Below are positions 55,743 through 64,000 of a DNA stretch of 64,000 nucleotides, one piece after another; position 1 is the stretch's first letter, and every line of letters starts with the position of its first letter. Position numbers and translations under genes: made by a program. The notes beneath the pieces are model-generated. The model saw nothing but the letters and a program-made list of their open reading frames with translations. It was not told the DNA's origin and ran no database searches. Source of the stretch: CAKZYD01 sp039814715 (GTDB lineage Bacteria > Pseudomonadota > Alphaproteobacteria > Sphingomonadales > CAKZYD01). The stretch spans positions 4,763 through 68,762 of the forward strand of contig JBCCAR010000019.1 in the NCBI GenBank assembly GCA_039814715.1, written 5' to 3'.

Positions 55743-58229
55743 ATGTGGTCTTGGGGTTTCGCTGTTCTTTGCACTTTCGTGTTTGGACTTTCTTTCGCAC
55801 ATGCGCAGGGCAACGGCCAAGACGACGAAATCGGCTCTGGCGCACGCGCTTTTGAGCAATTGGGACAAAATCTGCCAACACCTAATGTATATCGCACCGC
55901 CTCAGGTGCGCCGGGACCTAGCTATTGGCAGCAGCGTGCTGATTATAAGATTGGTGTGACACTTGATGAGGACGCCAAAACTATCACAGCGTCCGCGACT
56001 ATTCGATACACCAACAACGCGCCTGATACGCTGCGCTATCTCTGGGTGCAACTTGATCAAAACCGGTTCCGCAATGACTCGATTGCTCGCCGCTCTGAAA
56101 CGGCGGCGACTGCTGGAACACGCCGCGCTAAATCTGGCAATGGCGACCAGGTTTCCTATAACACCCTGCGCCGCAACCAAGCCTTCCACCGGCGTGATCA
56201 TGGGTTTGAAATTACGCAGGTGACTACCGCTTCTGGAGACAAACTACCCTATACAATTGTCGATACCATGATGCGTGTAGATATTCCGCGGCCCCTCAGC
56301 CCTGGTGAAGCGATGAGTTTTAACATCGCCTGGACATTTAACATCATTGACGAAGCTGCTATGGGCGGACGCGGAGGCTATGAGCGGTTTGAGGATGATA
56401 CATACATCTATTTCCTCGCCCAATGGTTTCCGCGGATGGCAGCCTATACAGATTATGGTGGCTGGCTCCACAAAGCGTTTTTGGGACGCGGAGAATTTAC
56501 ACTGGAGTTTGGCGACTATGAGGTCGCCATAACCGCGCCCGCTGATCATATTGTTGCCGCCACAGGCGTTTTAACGAACCCAGAAGAAGTGCTGACGGCC
56601 ACACAGCGCAAACGCCTTGCGGCGGCGCGCGATAAAAATACACCCAGCTTCATCATTACGCCCGAAGATGCACTTGAAAACCAAAAGCGTAAAACGAAAG
56701 AGACGAAAACCTGGACTTTTAAGGCAGAGAATGTGCGTGATTTCGCCTGGTCATCGTCTCGCAAGTTCATTTGGGATGCCATGGGATTTAAGCAGCAGGA
56801 CGCTAAAAACCCGGTCGTGCTCGTCATGTCCTTTTACCCAGCAGAAGCCGAACCGGTCTGGTCAAAATATTCCAGTCACGCTGTTGCTCACACCATGGAT
56901 GTTTATTCCCGTTTCACCTTCCCCTATCCCTACCCGACTGCGCAATCGGTCAATACCTGGGAGCGCGGCGGCATGGAATATCCCATGATGACGTTTAACG
57001 GCTACCGTCCCACCAAGGCAGAAAAAGTAGACGAACGGACTTACAAACGGGCGGTGAAATACAGCCTCATTGGCGTCATCATCCACGAGATCGGCCACAT
57101 CTACTTTCCTATGACAGTGAATTCCGACGAACGACAATGGACCTGGATGGATGAGGGCCTCAACACCTTCTTAGAATATGTGGCAGAAATCGAGTGGGAA
57201 GAGAATTTCCCGGCCTTTGGCGGCAAGACCAATATCTTAGATTACATCACCGCTTACATGGCCAGCGAGCGGCAAGTGCCAATCATGACGCAATCGGACT
57301 CTATTTTACAATTCGGCCCAAACGCTTACACCAAGCCAGCGGCAGGTCTTGTGGTATTGCGCGAGACCGTTCTCGGGCGGGAGCTTTTTGATTTCGGCTT
57401 TCGGGAGTATTCTCAGCGCTGGAAGTTCAAGCGCCCTACGCCAGCTGATTTCTTCCGGACGATAGAAGATGCATCCGGTGTGGACCTCGACTGGTTTTGG
57501 CGCGGCTGGTTTTATTCCACAGATCACGTGGATTTAGCCATTATGGACGTGCGCGAATATAAAATCGCAACGAACGACCCTGAGCAGGATTTCCCTAAAA
57601 ACCGCGAACTAGATGCTGCCGATTACCCCGAACCGCTTATTCAGGCGCGCAATAAAACGGAAGGGCGCAAAACCTATCTGGAGAGGTTCCCCGAGACTGC
57701 TGATTTCTACAATGAAAACGATAAGTTCACTGTCTCAAATGCCGACCGGAACACATACTGGACCCAGCAGAATGAACCGGTAGACAAAGGCGGTTTAGAA
57801 GCTTGGGAAAAGCAAGCGCTTGACCAAGCGCTAAAAGACGATGATTTCATTTACTTCGTTGATTTCGCCAACAAGGGCGGTCTTGTCATGCCTATCCCGC
57901 TGAACATTGGATATGGTGACAAGACTACGGAAACAATACAAATTCCCGCCGAGATTTGGCGGCGCAACGCGAAGCGTGTGACGAAATTGTTCATCAGCGA
58001 CAAACCAATCATATCCCTGGCAATTGATGACCGACATGAACTTCCCGATACAAACCGCCAAAACAACCACTACCCGAGACAGATTAAGGCATCGCAGTTG
58101 CAGGCCTATAAGGCCGAGGACAAGACGCGCAACCTTATGAAGGATATGCTTGAGGAGTTGAAATCAGAGGCGAAAGATGAGCCGAAGTCGCCAGGTGAAG
58201 CAGATGTTCCGCTTGCACCGGCAAAATGA
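55743..58229 (+). CDS. M1-family metallopeptidase, exported
   Basis: This 828-aa protein has a signal peptide (ending AHAQG). It carries the M1 gluzincin zinc site HEIGH at residues 448-452 followed by 18 residues and Glu471, with GGMEYP in place of GxMEN. It is likely periplasmic or secreted. AAGGA lies 7 bases before the ATG at 55743. The DUF6702 gene overlaps its stop by 4 bp (ATGA), so the two probably work together. No Zur box was found in the 282 bp upstream, so zinc control is inferred from position. Confidence 0.9.
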   Translation: MWSWGFAVLCTFVFGLSFAHAQGNGQDDEIGSGARAFEQLGQNLPTPNVYRTASGAPGPSYWQQRADYKIGVTLDEDAKTITASATIRYTNNAPDTLRYLWVQLDQNRFRNDSIARRSETAATAGTRRAKSGNGDQVSYNTLRRNQAFHRRDHGFEITQVTTASGDKLPYTIVDTMMRVDIPRPLSPGEAMSFNIAWTFNIIDEAAMGGRGGYERFEDDTYIYFLAQWFPRMAAYTDYGGWLHKAFLGRGEFTLEFGDYEVAITAPADHIVAATGVLTNPEEVLTATQRKRLAAARDKNTPSFIITPEDALENQKRKTKETKTWTFKAENVRDFAWSSSRKFIWDAMGFKQQDAKNPVVLVMSFYPAEAEPVWSKYSSHAVAHTMDVYSRFTFPYPYPTAQSVNTWERGGMEYPMMTFNGYRPTKAEKVDERTYKRAVKYSLIGVIIHEIGHIYFPMTVNSDERQWTWMDEGLNTFLEYVAEIEWEENFPAFGGKTNILDYITAYMASERQVPIMTQSDSILQFGPNAYTKPAAGLVVLRETVLGRELFDFGFREYSQRWKFKRPTPADFFRTIEDASGVDLDWFWRGWFYSTDHVDLAIMDVREYKIATNDPEQDFPKNRELDAADYPEPLIQARNKTEGRKTYLERFPETADFYNENDKFTVSNADRNTYWTQQNEPVDKGGLEAWEKQALDQALKDDDFIYFVDFANKGGLVMPIPLNIGYGDKTTETIQIPAEIWRRNAKRVTKLFISDKPIISLAIDDRHELPDTNRQNNHYPRQIKASQLQAYKAEDKTRNLMKDMLEELKSEAKDEPKSPGEADVPLAPAK

Positions 58230-58747
58230 CACCCCATTTAAGGTCGTGCGTTGCGTTTTTTGTAATGGCTGTTTTAACCGCCGCCGCGACAACCCGAGTG
58301 CATGCTCACGATGCTGCGTTTGCACTGACAACCATTGAATGGAATGATGCAGCCGGTGCTTTGGAGATTATTCACCGTCTTCACACACATGATGCCGCCC
58401 ACGCCGCAATGCTAACGCAAGACACCGCCGATCACAGCGTGATGGGCCCCAAAAACCTCGCGGCTTTAGGTCTCTATGTCGAGCGCCGCTTTGGGTTGTT
58501 CAACAATCAAGGCATCCCAATCGAGGTGGAATTTGTTGGAGCAGAGATGCAAGGTGATTATGCGTTAGTTTATCAAGAAGCCGCCCTTAAGCGCGCGCCT
58601 GCTTCTCTTGGCGTCCGCAATGATCTTCTAAATGACATCCAATCTGATCAGATCAACCACGTAAATATCACGCTACACGAGCAAACGCGCACACTTGTTT
58701 TTACAAATGAAAACCAGCTGGCCTTTTGGAAAAACCCTGCGCCTTAA
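58226..58747 (+). CDS. DUF6702-family exported protein
   Basis: This 173-aa protein has a signal peptide (ending HAHD) and the DUF6702 pattern: TTIEWNDAAGALEIIHRLHTHDAAHA near the N-terminus, then FLGxxxxGD-like VEFVGAEMQGDYALVY, and a VNITLHEQTRTLVFT C-terminus. Several His near residues 25-55 could bind metal. DUF6702 genes often follow M1 peptidases; function unknown. It overlaps the M1 gene by 4 bp. Confidence 0.78.
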   Translation: MTPHLRSCVAFFVMAVLTAAATTRVHAHDAAFALTTIEWNDAAGALEIIHRLHTHDAAHAAMLTQDTADHSVMGPKNLAALGLYVERRFGLFNNQGIPIEVEFVGAEMQGDYALVYQEAALKRAPASLGVRNDLLNDIQSDQINHVNITLHEQTRTLVFTNENQLAFWKNPAP

Positions 58748-58881
58748 AACAGCATTCAATTGATGAAGTCAGTAAAATCCAAAGAAGGAAGGTTACAGAG
58801 ACTTCGATCAATACGGCCGCGGTCGCATTGGTGCGGTTCGGCAACGCAGTAGAACTAATGCGCAAGGTCTTGAATGGGTAG

Positions 58882-58916
58882 GCAGAGCGGGAGTGTTTAA
58901 AACACAGCCGCTCTGC
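58882..58916. terminator. Inverted repeat between convergent genes, probable bidirectional terminator
   Basis: GCAGAGCGG and CCGCTCTGC pair perfectly around an inner GTGTTT/AAACAC stem. No strong T-run follows on either side, so termination is likely but not certain. The rest of the gap 58748-58933 shows nothing clear. Confidence 0.6.
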
Positions 58917-58933
58917 TTTGACTGCCAAAGAGA

Positions 58934-61162
58934 TTAGAATTGAATGTTCACGCCGAAACGAATGTCGCGCCCAGGAAGCGGGGCGGACTGAGCAAGGAAC
59001 GACGTGGAAGAGCGCGCAAAGGAATTGGTTAAATTTCGCCCTCTGATGAACAGAGACAGATTGTCTGCCTCTGGCAGTGGCTTCACATCAAAATAGACGT
59101 TGAAGAACGTGAAGCTATCGGTCGGGATCGTCCCAGCGATATCAACTTCAGTCCCGTCTGGCACTTCACCGACACGGGTCTGCTCGCCCACGTGTTGAAT
59201 TTCAAGACGCAGCCGTGACTTAAGCGGCTTATACTCCATATCCACCCCGGCCAAGAAACGGACCGGCGGGAAGAACGGCAAGTCGCCGCTTGGAACAGTG
59301 GTCGCACTGCCGCCGAGAGGTGTGAACTCGTCCCGCACATTGGCAACCCCGCCAAACGTCGTGCTTTCAGTGGTCCTGCCGCGAGCTAGATCGATTTGCG
59401 CATCGAACGCAACGGCATATTCTGGCGTATCGATCGCAAGGTAGTCGGCTTCAAACTCAAAACCATACAGTTCGGCGTCCGCCTGTTGATAGGCAAACAC
59501 CGGAAGGCCTTCATCCGCCGGGAATGGATCGCCTTCCTCGAAAAAGTCACCAGTGGGGCTGAGGAAGATAAAGTTGCTGTAGTCTGTGTAGTAGATGTTC
59601 GCCCCGAAACTTACTGGACCAACGTTCGTTTTGAACGACAGCTCCGCGGAATACGCAACTTCCGTATCTAGATTAACATCCCCAATTTCGACCGTTTGTG
59701 TTGCGGGATGAAAGCCGTTGGAGAACAGCTCTTCCGCCGTTGGCGCGCGTTCAGAGCGCGCAAGGTTGATACCAACATTCGTGCCGTCACTGATCTCATA
59801 AATACCAGTCAAGGCAGCGGAATAAGTGGTCACGTTCGCATCGAAGTCTTGACCGGCAAACGCCAGATTAGTGGTCTCATTGTCCTGGCTGTCAAGGCGC
59901 ACGCTGCCCTCTAAGATCAGCTTATCAAGCGAATAGCGCGCTAAACCAAACAAGCCCCAGCGGAACTGTTCATTCAAAGGAACAAAGGCTTCATCGCCAG
60001 CGGCTTCGAACTCCCGGTTCGCCATATTGAACCCAACCGTGCCCGTAAGCACGCCCGCGCCCATCTCAAACTCATTGAAGAACGTCTCTGCGCGCAGCTC
60101 CCATTCATCGTTGGTGAACAGGGTTTCTGGCTCGTCTCCAGCAAATTCGGTGTGCTCATAATCTGACCACCCGAACCTGAATTTGGCAAGCCTTACAAGG
60201 CCACCATCGAAGTTGTATTCAGCGTCAAGATCAATGCGAACTTGCTCGAAGTCGATTGTGATAGGGCCCTCTTCTTCATCATCCTCTGCGTCGGATGTGA
60301 GGAAATCGAGCGTTTCATCTTCTTCTTCGTCTTCCTCTTCTTTTTTCTTTCCTCCAGGCAGGCCATATTTCCCCTGCTGCAAGCCGACCGCAACCCCGAT
60401 ATAGCCGTTATCGCCAATCCAAGACAGGCCAACAGTTGCTGATGACGCTTTGGATTTACTGTTTTCGACGATGCCTTCCACACCCTCTTCCTCAGCTTCC
60501 TCACTTGCAAAGCCAGGGATCTCATAGTCCTCAGAGTCGCGCTTGTTGCCATCAACATGAAGCACCAGGCCGGTCCCCAAATCAGCTTCAACGCTGCCGC
60601 CGAATGTGTAGCCATTATCGACAGTCGAGTATGCCGCTGTTGCATCAAGGTCATAGCCACCTTCCGGGCGTGCGCGCGGGATGCGATTATCAAACACATT
60701 GACCACCCCGCCGATGGCATTTTGGCCATAGCGCAGCGTTGCCGCGCCGCGCAGTATTTCGACCTGCTGGGCCGTTGCGACTTCTGTCCCCACGAGGTGA
60801 TCATTGCTCGCCGTGGACACATCAAAGGTAGAAATATCGTTGCTCAAAATGCGAATGCGGTCTCCGCCAAGACCGCGAATAATCGGCCGAGACGCACCAG
60901 GTCCAAAAAAGGTTGAGCTCACACCGGGCTGGCGAGAAAGCGTCTCCCCAATTGTTCCATTCAGGTCTCGCTTCAGCTCCTCACGGCCGACAATCGTGGT
61001 CCCTAAAGCCACCTCATCTAAGGTTGAGCGCAGCGGCGAAGAGCGAACGATGATATCTTCAAACCCACCGAGATCAGCGCTGTCATCTGCTTGCACTGTT
61101 GTGGCGATTGCGGTCGATGCCAAAAGGACAGTGACCAGCGAATATTTATGAACAAGACCCAT
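58934..61162 (-). CDS. ZnuD-like TonB-dependent zinc receptor
   Basis: This 742-aa outer-membrane receptor has a signal peptide (ending VQADD), the plug block SNDHLVGTEVATAQQVEILRG and ATLRYGQNAIGGVVNVFDNRIP, the latter strongly ZnuD-like, and a barrel ending in QF. Instead of the His-rich loop of Neisseria ZnuD, residues about 270-300 form a Lys-then-Glu/Asp-rich stretch (KKKEEEDEEEDE, then AEDDEEE). Zinc is the likely substrate, backed by a Zur-type box 94 bp upstream. AGGA lies 6 bases before the ATG. Confidence 0.85.
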   Translation of the reverse strand: MGLVHKYSLVTVLLASTAIATTVQADDSADLGGFEDIIVRSSPLRSTLDEVALGTTIVGREELKRDLNGTIGETLSRQPGVSSTFFGPGASRPIIRGLGGDRIRILSNDISTFDVSTASNDHLVGTEVATAQQVEILRGAATLRYGQNAIGGVVNVFDNRIPRARPEGGYDLDATAAYSTVDNGYTFGGSVEADLGTGLVLHVDGNKRDSEDYEIPGFASEEAEEEGVEGIVENSKSKASSATVGLSWIGDNGYIGVAVGLQQGKYGLPGGKKKEEEDEEEDETLDFLTSDAEDDEEEGPITIDFEQVRIDLDAEYNFDGGLVRLAKFRFGWSDYEHTEFAGDEPETLFTNDEWELRAETFFNEFEMGAGVLTGTVGFNMANREFEAAGDEAFVPLNEQFRWGLFGLARYSLDKLILEGSVRLDSQDNETTNLAFAGQDFDANVTTYSAALTGIYEISDGTNVGINLARSERAPTAEELFSNGFHPATQTVEIGDVNLDTEVAYSAELSFKTNVGPVSFGANIYYTDYSNFIFLSPTGDFFEEGDPFPADEGLPVFAYQQADAELYGFEFEADYLAIDTPEYAVAFDAQIDLARGRTTESTTFGGVANVRDEFTPLGGSATTVPSGDLPFFPPVRFLAGVDMEYKPLKSRLRLEIQHVGEQTRVGEVPDGTEVDIAGTIPTDSFTFFNVYFDVKPLPEADNLSLFIRGRNLTNSFARSSTSFLAQSAPLPGRDIRFGVNIQF

Positions 61163-61255
61163 GGAAAATCCTAACTCTGTGGCGTTGAGCGTACGCGGTT
61201 AAACCAATTCCCGTTTTTTTGGTCAGTGGATTGCGCGCGGACACAGGAACAAAAC

Positions 61256-61270
61256 TGTTATACTATAACG
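61256..61270 (-). promoter_or_regulatory. Zur-type operator upstream of the ZnuD-like receptor
   Basis: TGTTA-TACTA-TAACG: nine of ten half-site bases match the other boxes, with the same spacing. It lies 94 bp before the receptor start and 170 bp before the divergent GNAT gene, so it could affect both. Confidence 0.75.
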
Positions 61271-61439
61271 TTTTGCTTGAGGGCTCGTTACAGAAGCGTG
61301 CTATTGATTGTCAAGTTTGAATCGTTCACCCGCGGCATCGAGACTTGCAGTGTGCTTTTTTGAGCAACACTTTTGCCGAATTGATAGGCGGTATGTGTAT
61401 GCTGTCAGGCGCATATCGAGGGCCGAGTAAGGTATTCAA

Positions 61440-62693
61440 GTGCAGATTGAAGTTATTGATACGGTCGAGCGGCTCGTTCAAATCGAATTGAATTGGGATG
61501 AGTTATATCGCCGTGATCCTCACGCACATTTTTATTTGTCGTCGCAATTTTTGATCTGTGTCGCTATGCGCGCGGAAGGTAAGTTTCGAATCCTGGCGGC
61601 CTGGTCGGATGATGGACGCTGTCTTGGGCTCTTGCCAATGATCGTGACGATACGGTGGAGCAAATCAAACCACTGTTTATATAATGTGCTCGATATGCTG
61701 GGGCATGTATTTGATGCCGACTACACCGGCATTTTATGCGATCCAAGTAGCGAAAAAGAGGTCTGCAGGGCCTTTGCCCAAGAAATATCGGGCATGCCAT
61801 TTGGCCGGATCATTTTGAACTACGTCAGCGGGCCAGCTGATCGGCTAGACGCGTTTATCAGCGCATTCGACCCGGCCGTGTTTGATACAAAGCACAAAGA
61901 GCAGTTCATCAACGATGGGCAAACCAACAATCTAATCTGTCCCTATATCGACCTGCCTGATCAATTCCCACGCTATCTGGCTGCGCTCAGTTCCAACATG
62001 CGGCAAAAGCTGCGGCGCCTGCTGCGACAGTTGGAAAGCGATCCAAGCCTAAAGGTCACACGGTCAAGACCTGAAACCTACACCCGCGATATCACCATTC
62101 TCGCTGACCTTTGGTACCGCAAACATGTTGACGGCAAGGGCCAAAAACGCGCAGCCCATCTCGCCGACCTGTTTAAGGAAGCCATCATGCTCGGCCTTGC
62201 TAGCGGCAACGTTTATCTGGCAATCATCTGGCGCGGCGACACACCCATAGCAGCGCAGGCCAACTACATTGATCTGGTTAAACGCCAAGCCTTATTCCAT
62301 GTCGGCGGACGGGACGAAAGCGTTCGAGACTTCTCGGCAGGGCTGATGTTACAAGCACATTGTATTCGCTGGTCAATCGCCAATGGGCTAAAGAGATATG
62401 ATTTCACCATCGGCAACGAACCTTATAAACATAGTTTGGGCGGCATAGATCGACACATCGCCTCCGCGGAGGTCTTCACCAAGGCCGGCGGGAATGTGAC
62501 GCAAAAACTTGATGAAAACGCCCGTGACGACGTCTTGAAAATCATACGTGCCTTTGTTCGTAAGGCGCGCAGCCAAGACGCAGTTATTGCTGCAAGCCAA
62601 GCCCTTGCGACGTGGCCTGACCTAGAGTCTACAGGAGATGTAAAGGCCTTAATCGCCAACATCAGTTCGAGACCTTCACAAGGCACCGGCTAA
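61440..62693 (+). CDS. GNAT-type acyltransferase, BioF2/CelD-like
   Basis: This 417-aa protein matches the BioF2-like (CelD/BcsL) acetyltransferase layout, with a C-terminal GNAT half (AIIWRGDTPIAAQANYID, LFHVGGRD, YDFTIGNEPYKHSLGG). Such enzymes are tied to exopolysaccharide or cell-wall modification; the real acceptor is unknown. The GTG start at 61440 has AAGG 7 bases upstream. It is divergent from the ZnuD-like receptor and may not belong to the zinc set. Confidence 0.8.
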   Translation: MQIEVIDTVERLVQIELNWDELYRRDPHAHFYLSSQFLICVAMRAEGKFRILAAWSDDGRCLGLLPMIVTIRWSKSNHCLYNVLDMLGHVFDADYTGILCDPSSEKEVCRAFAQEISGMPFGRIILNYVSGPADRLDAFISAFDPAVFDTKHKEQFINDGQTNNLICPYIDLPDQFPRYLAALSSNMRQKLRRLLRQLESDPSLKVTRSRPETYTRDITILADLWYRKHVDGKGQKRAAHLADLFKEAIMLGLASGNVYLAIIWRGDTPIAAQANYIDLVKRQALFHVGGRDESVRDFSAGLMLQAHCIRWSIANGLKRYDFTIGNEPYKHSLGGIDRHIASAEVFTKAGGNVTQKLDENARDDVLKIIRAFVRKARSQDAVIAASQALATWPDLESTGDVKALIANISSRPSQGTG

Positions 62694-62893
62694 CGACCCG
62701 GCCAGTAAGCGATGTTGGCCATCAATCAACAGGCACTCCCGTACTGCCTCATTAGAGCTAGAAATGGTATACTTACTGTTACTGAGCCCTAGCCATTGTC
62801 CAAGATTGTCCAAAACAAATCCCCTATTTGTCGATTTTCACTAAGTATTGACCCATGTGAGCACACTGCCTTGACGGGTTGAAGCAGGGAGAT

Positions 62894-63078
62894 ATGACTG
62901 ATCGACATGGAATTTGGAGTATCAATAGACGTTCAGCATTGCGCGATAAAATCGCCAACTCACGAGATTGCCCGGCGTACAGGCCTGTCTCGCAATGCTA
63001 TAGAAAAGTATCTGCGCGCAGGTGCGGTAGAACCGAAGGTCACGACCCGCCGACGGCCAAGCAAGTCGGATCCTATGC
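62894..63078 (+). pseudogene. IS21-type IstA fragment (N-terminal HTH)
   Basis: The stretch around 62952-63078 encodes THEIARRTGLSRNAIEKYLRAG and EPK..RRRPSKSDP, matching the N-terminal HTH of IS21-family IstA. The likely native start (MTDRHGIWSI) is in another frame at 62894, so a frameshift separates them. The catalytic DDE part and IstB are missing. Confidence 0.65.
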
Positions 63079-63086
63079 AGAGCGCC

Positions 63087-63381
63087 GGTCAGTTAGTTTT
63101 ACAAGTCCACCGCTTTCGTTGCAGCGCTAAACATTGCCCGGTCAGCATTTTTTTTAGACGATTTGCGCCAGCCGTAACCCGTCCATATTCGCGGCGCACC
63201 GGTCGCGTACAGGGACTGGTCTATTATCTCCCAGTGGTCCTTGGGGGGACGCCCCGGCGCAGGCGCTCGGACATCGTTTGCAATTGCCAGTCAGCAAGGA
63301 CACTTTTCTGCGAAGTCTCACGGCGCCTTTGGAGAATGAAGGCACGATTGGCACCGCCAAGCGCGTGCTTGGGTTAGCGTG
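63087..63381 (+). pseudogene. ISL3-family transposase fragment with frameshift
   Basis: HRFRCSAKHCPVSIFFRRF and YSRRTGR match the N-terminal zinc-finger region of ISL3 transposases. After the GGGGGG run at 63243-63248 homology continues in another frame (RLQLPVSKDTFLRSLTAP, then TAKRVLGLA), as if one G had been lost from a run of seven. The catalytic domain is absent. It directly abuts the IstA fragment, so two elements were joined before decay. Confidence 0.65.
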
Positions 63382-63737
63382 ACATTCATAATCTCCTTTG
63401 CAACGCATTACGCGTTCAAAGGAGCAGCGCAAATCCAGGGTCGGTCCAGATTGTGCACGTCGTGTGCAGTATTCGTAAACAAACCTGACCCAGGACTTTG
63501 CATTATTCTAATGAATGGATGAAGAGATTCCAAATCACTTTCAAAAAGCGGTCAATGTTTAAGCTACTCTCTTTGGCTATTGGACAGAACGCAGCACCGC
63601 ACGTCAAAATCCAATCAATGTCCCATAGCAACCGCGTCAATTGGCAACCGTATAGTATGGCGTCAGTTCATGTGACACGTCTACGCTGAAGATCACATAA
63701 GCTTAGCACCTATGTGGTACTTTAAAGCATTTCCGGT
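63382..63737. other. Intergenic, no gene recognised
   Basis: These 356 bp between IS remnants hold no convincing coding frame. A short frame at 63498 encodes no recognisable protein. The end of the IS630 element probably lies near 63719-63737, but its terminal repeat cannot be fixed without the other end. Confidence 0.5.
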
Positions 63738-64000
63738 TCAATTGTATCCATAGCCAGCTGCGCTGAAGAAGTTTTGGCATTCGTTTTGTGGGAACAGGTC
63801 GAGGATTGATGCGATTGCGTTTTGCAGGTCTTCGATGGTGCGTGCGCCGATCCTTCTGAGATGGGCCTTTAGCTTGGAGAAGGCCATCTCGATGGGATTC
63901 AAGTCTGGGCTGTAAGGCGGGAGGAATAAGAACCAGCACCCGGCCTGCTTCAAGCATCGCGCTGCCTTCGCGCTTTTGTGGCTCGACAGATTGTCGAGAA
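63738..64000 (-). CDS. IS630-family transposase, C-terminal part (cut by window edge)
   Basis: On the minus strand, the frame is open from the window edge (DNLSSHKSAKAAR) through LPPYSPDLNPIEM to FFSAAGYGYN. This is the C-terminal DDE_3 region of an IS630 transposase, with the final catalytic Asp/Glu block. The frame seems intact here; the 5' part lies beyond 64000. A longer overlapping frame with the start at 63957 is a shadow. Confidence 0.85.
   Translation of the reverse strand, partial: LDNLSSHKSAKAARCLKQAGCWFLFLPPYSPDLNPIEMAFSKLKAHLRRIGARTIEDLQNAIASILDLFPQNECQNFFSAAGYGYN

Noticed and set aside
58701..58928. Minus-strand 75-codon frame between DUF6702 and the TonB receptor
   Set aside because: It spans the strong inverted repeat and overlaps the DUF6702 3' end; no domain seen.

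Overview
The window looks like a chromosome segment of a free-living, TonB-rich alphaproteobacterium, probably marine and near the Kordiimonadales or Hyphomonadaceae, though the exact lineage is uncertain. Evidence for this: a Usg-family protein, the minus-strand block aminotransferase-hom-glpX-recJ, a class I PHA synthase, a MarR gene divergent from a branched-chain aminotransferase, a MerC-domain protein, GC in the mid-50s by eye, and very tight packing with many 4-bp overlaps. There are two tRNAs (Glu-TTC, Ala-CGC), no rRNA and no CRISPR array. Mobile-element debris appears only at the right edge (about 62.9-64.0 kb).

Layout. 0-6.7 kb (minus strand): partial sterol-desaturase-like hydroxylase, SDR, tRNA-Glu, and a housekeeping run alaC-hom-glpX-recJ. 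6.8-28 kb: lipid and storage metabolism and envelope genes: phaC, a beta-lactamase-fold lipoprotein, a CIRCE-like heat-shock operator upstream of usg, GST, two acyl-CoA synthetases, an ABM protein, ilvE/marR, a TetR-like regulator, gpmA, SDR, an MMPL/RND exporter, MATE pump, TPR protein, LpxR-like deacylase, MlaC-like protein, malonyl-CoA synthetase, sodB, and an alpha/beta hydrolase. 28-45 kb: MerC-like protein with a Zur-type operator, tRNA-Ala preceded by tRNA-like repeats, Bcr/CflA transporter, rmuC, tspO, a molybdopterin oxidoreductase, an exported amidohydrolase with an exported DUF917 protein, a TonB receptor with an HDAC-like deacetylase, an amidase, and an aldehyde dehydrogenase. 45-52 kb: a three-gene RND efflux pump, whose outer-membrane channel is fused to a periplasmic-binding-protein-like domain, divergent from a LysR regulator.

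The most interesting stretch is 52.2-61.3 kb. It is a compact zinc-limitation island: Zur, a COG0523 GTPase (ZigA/YciC type), a DUF1826 protein, an M1 metallopeptidase with a DUF6702 partner, and a ZnuD-like TonB receptor with an acidic rather than His-rich loop. The same operator, TGTTA-N5-TAACR, occurs upstream of DUF1826, upstream of the receptor, upstream of the distant merC-like gene, and once with no gene behind it. That last copy is followed about 180 bp later by a hairpin and T-run, which suggests a Zur-controlled small RNA. All functional links within the island are inferred from sequence and gene order.
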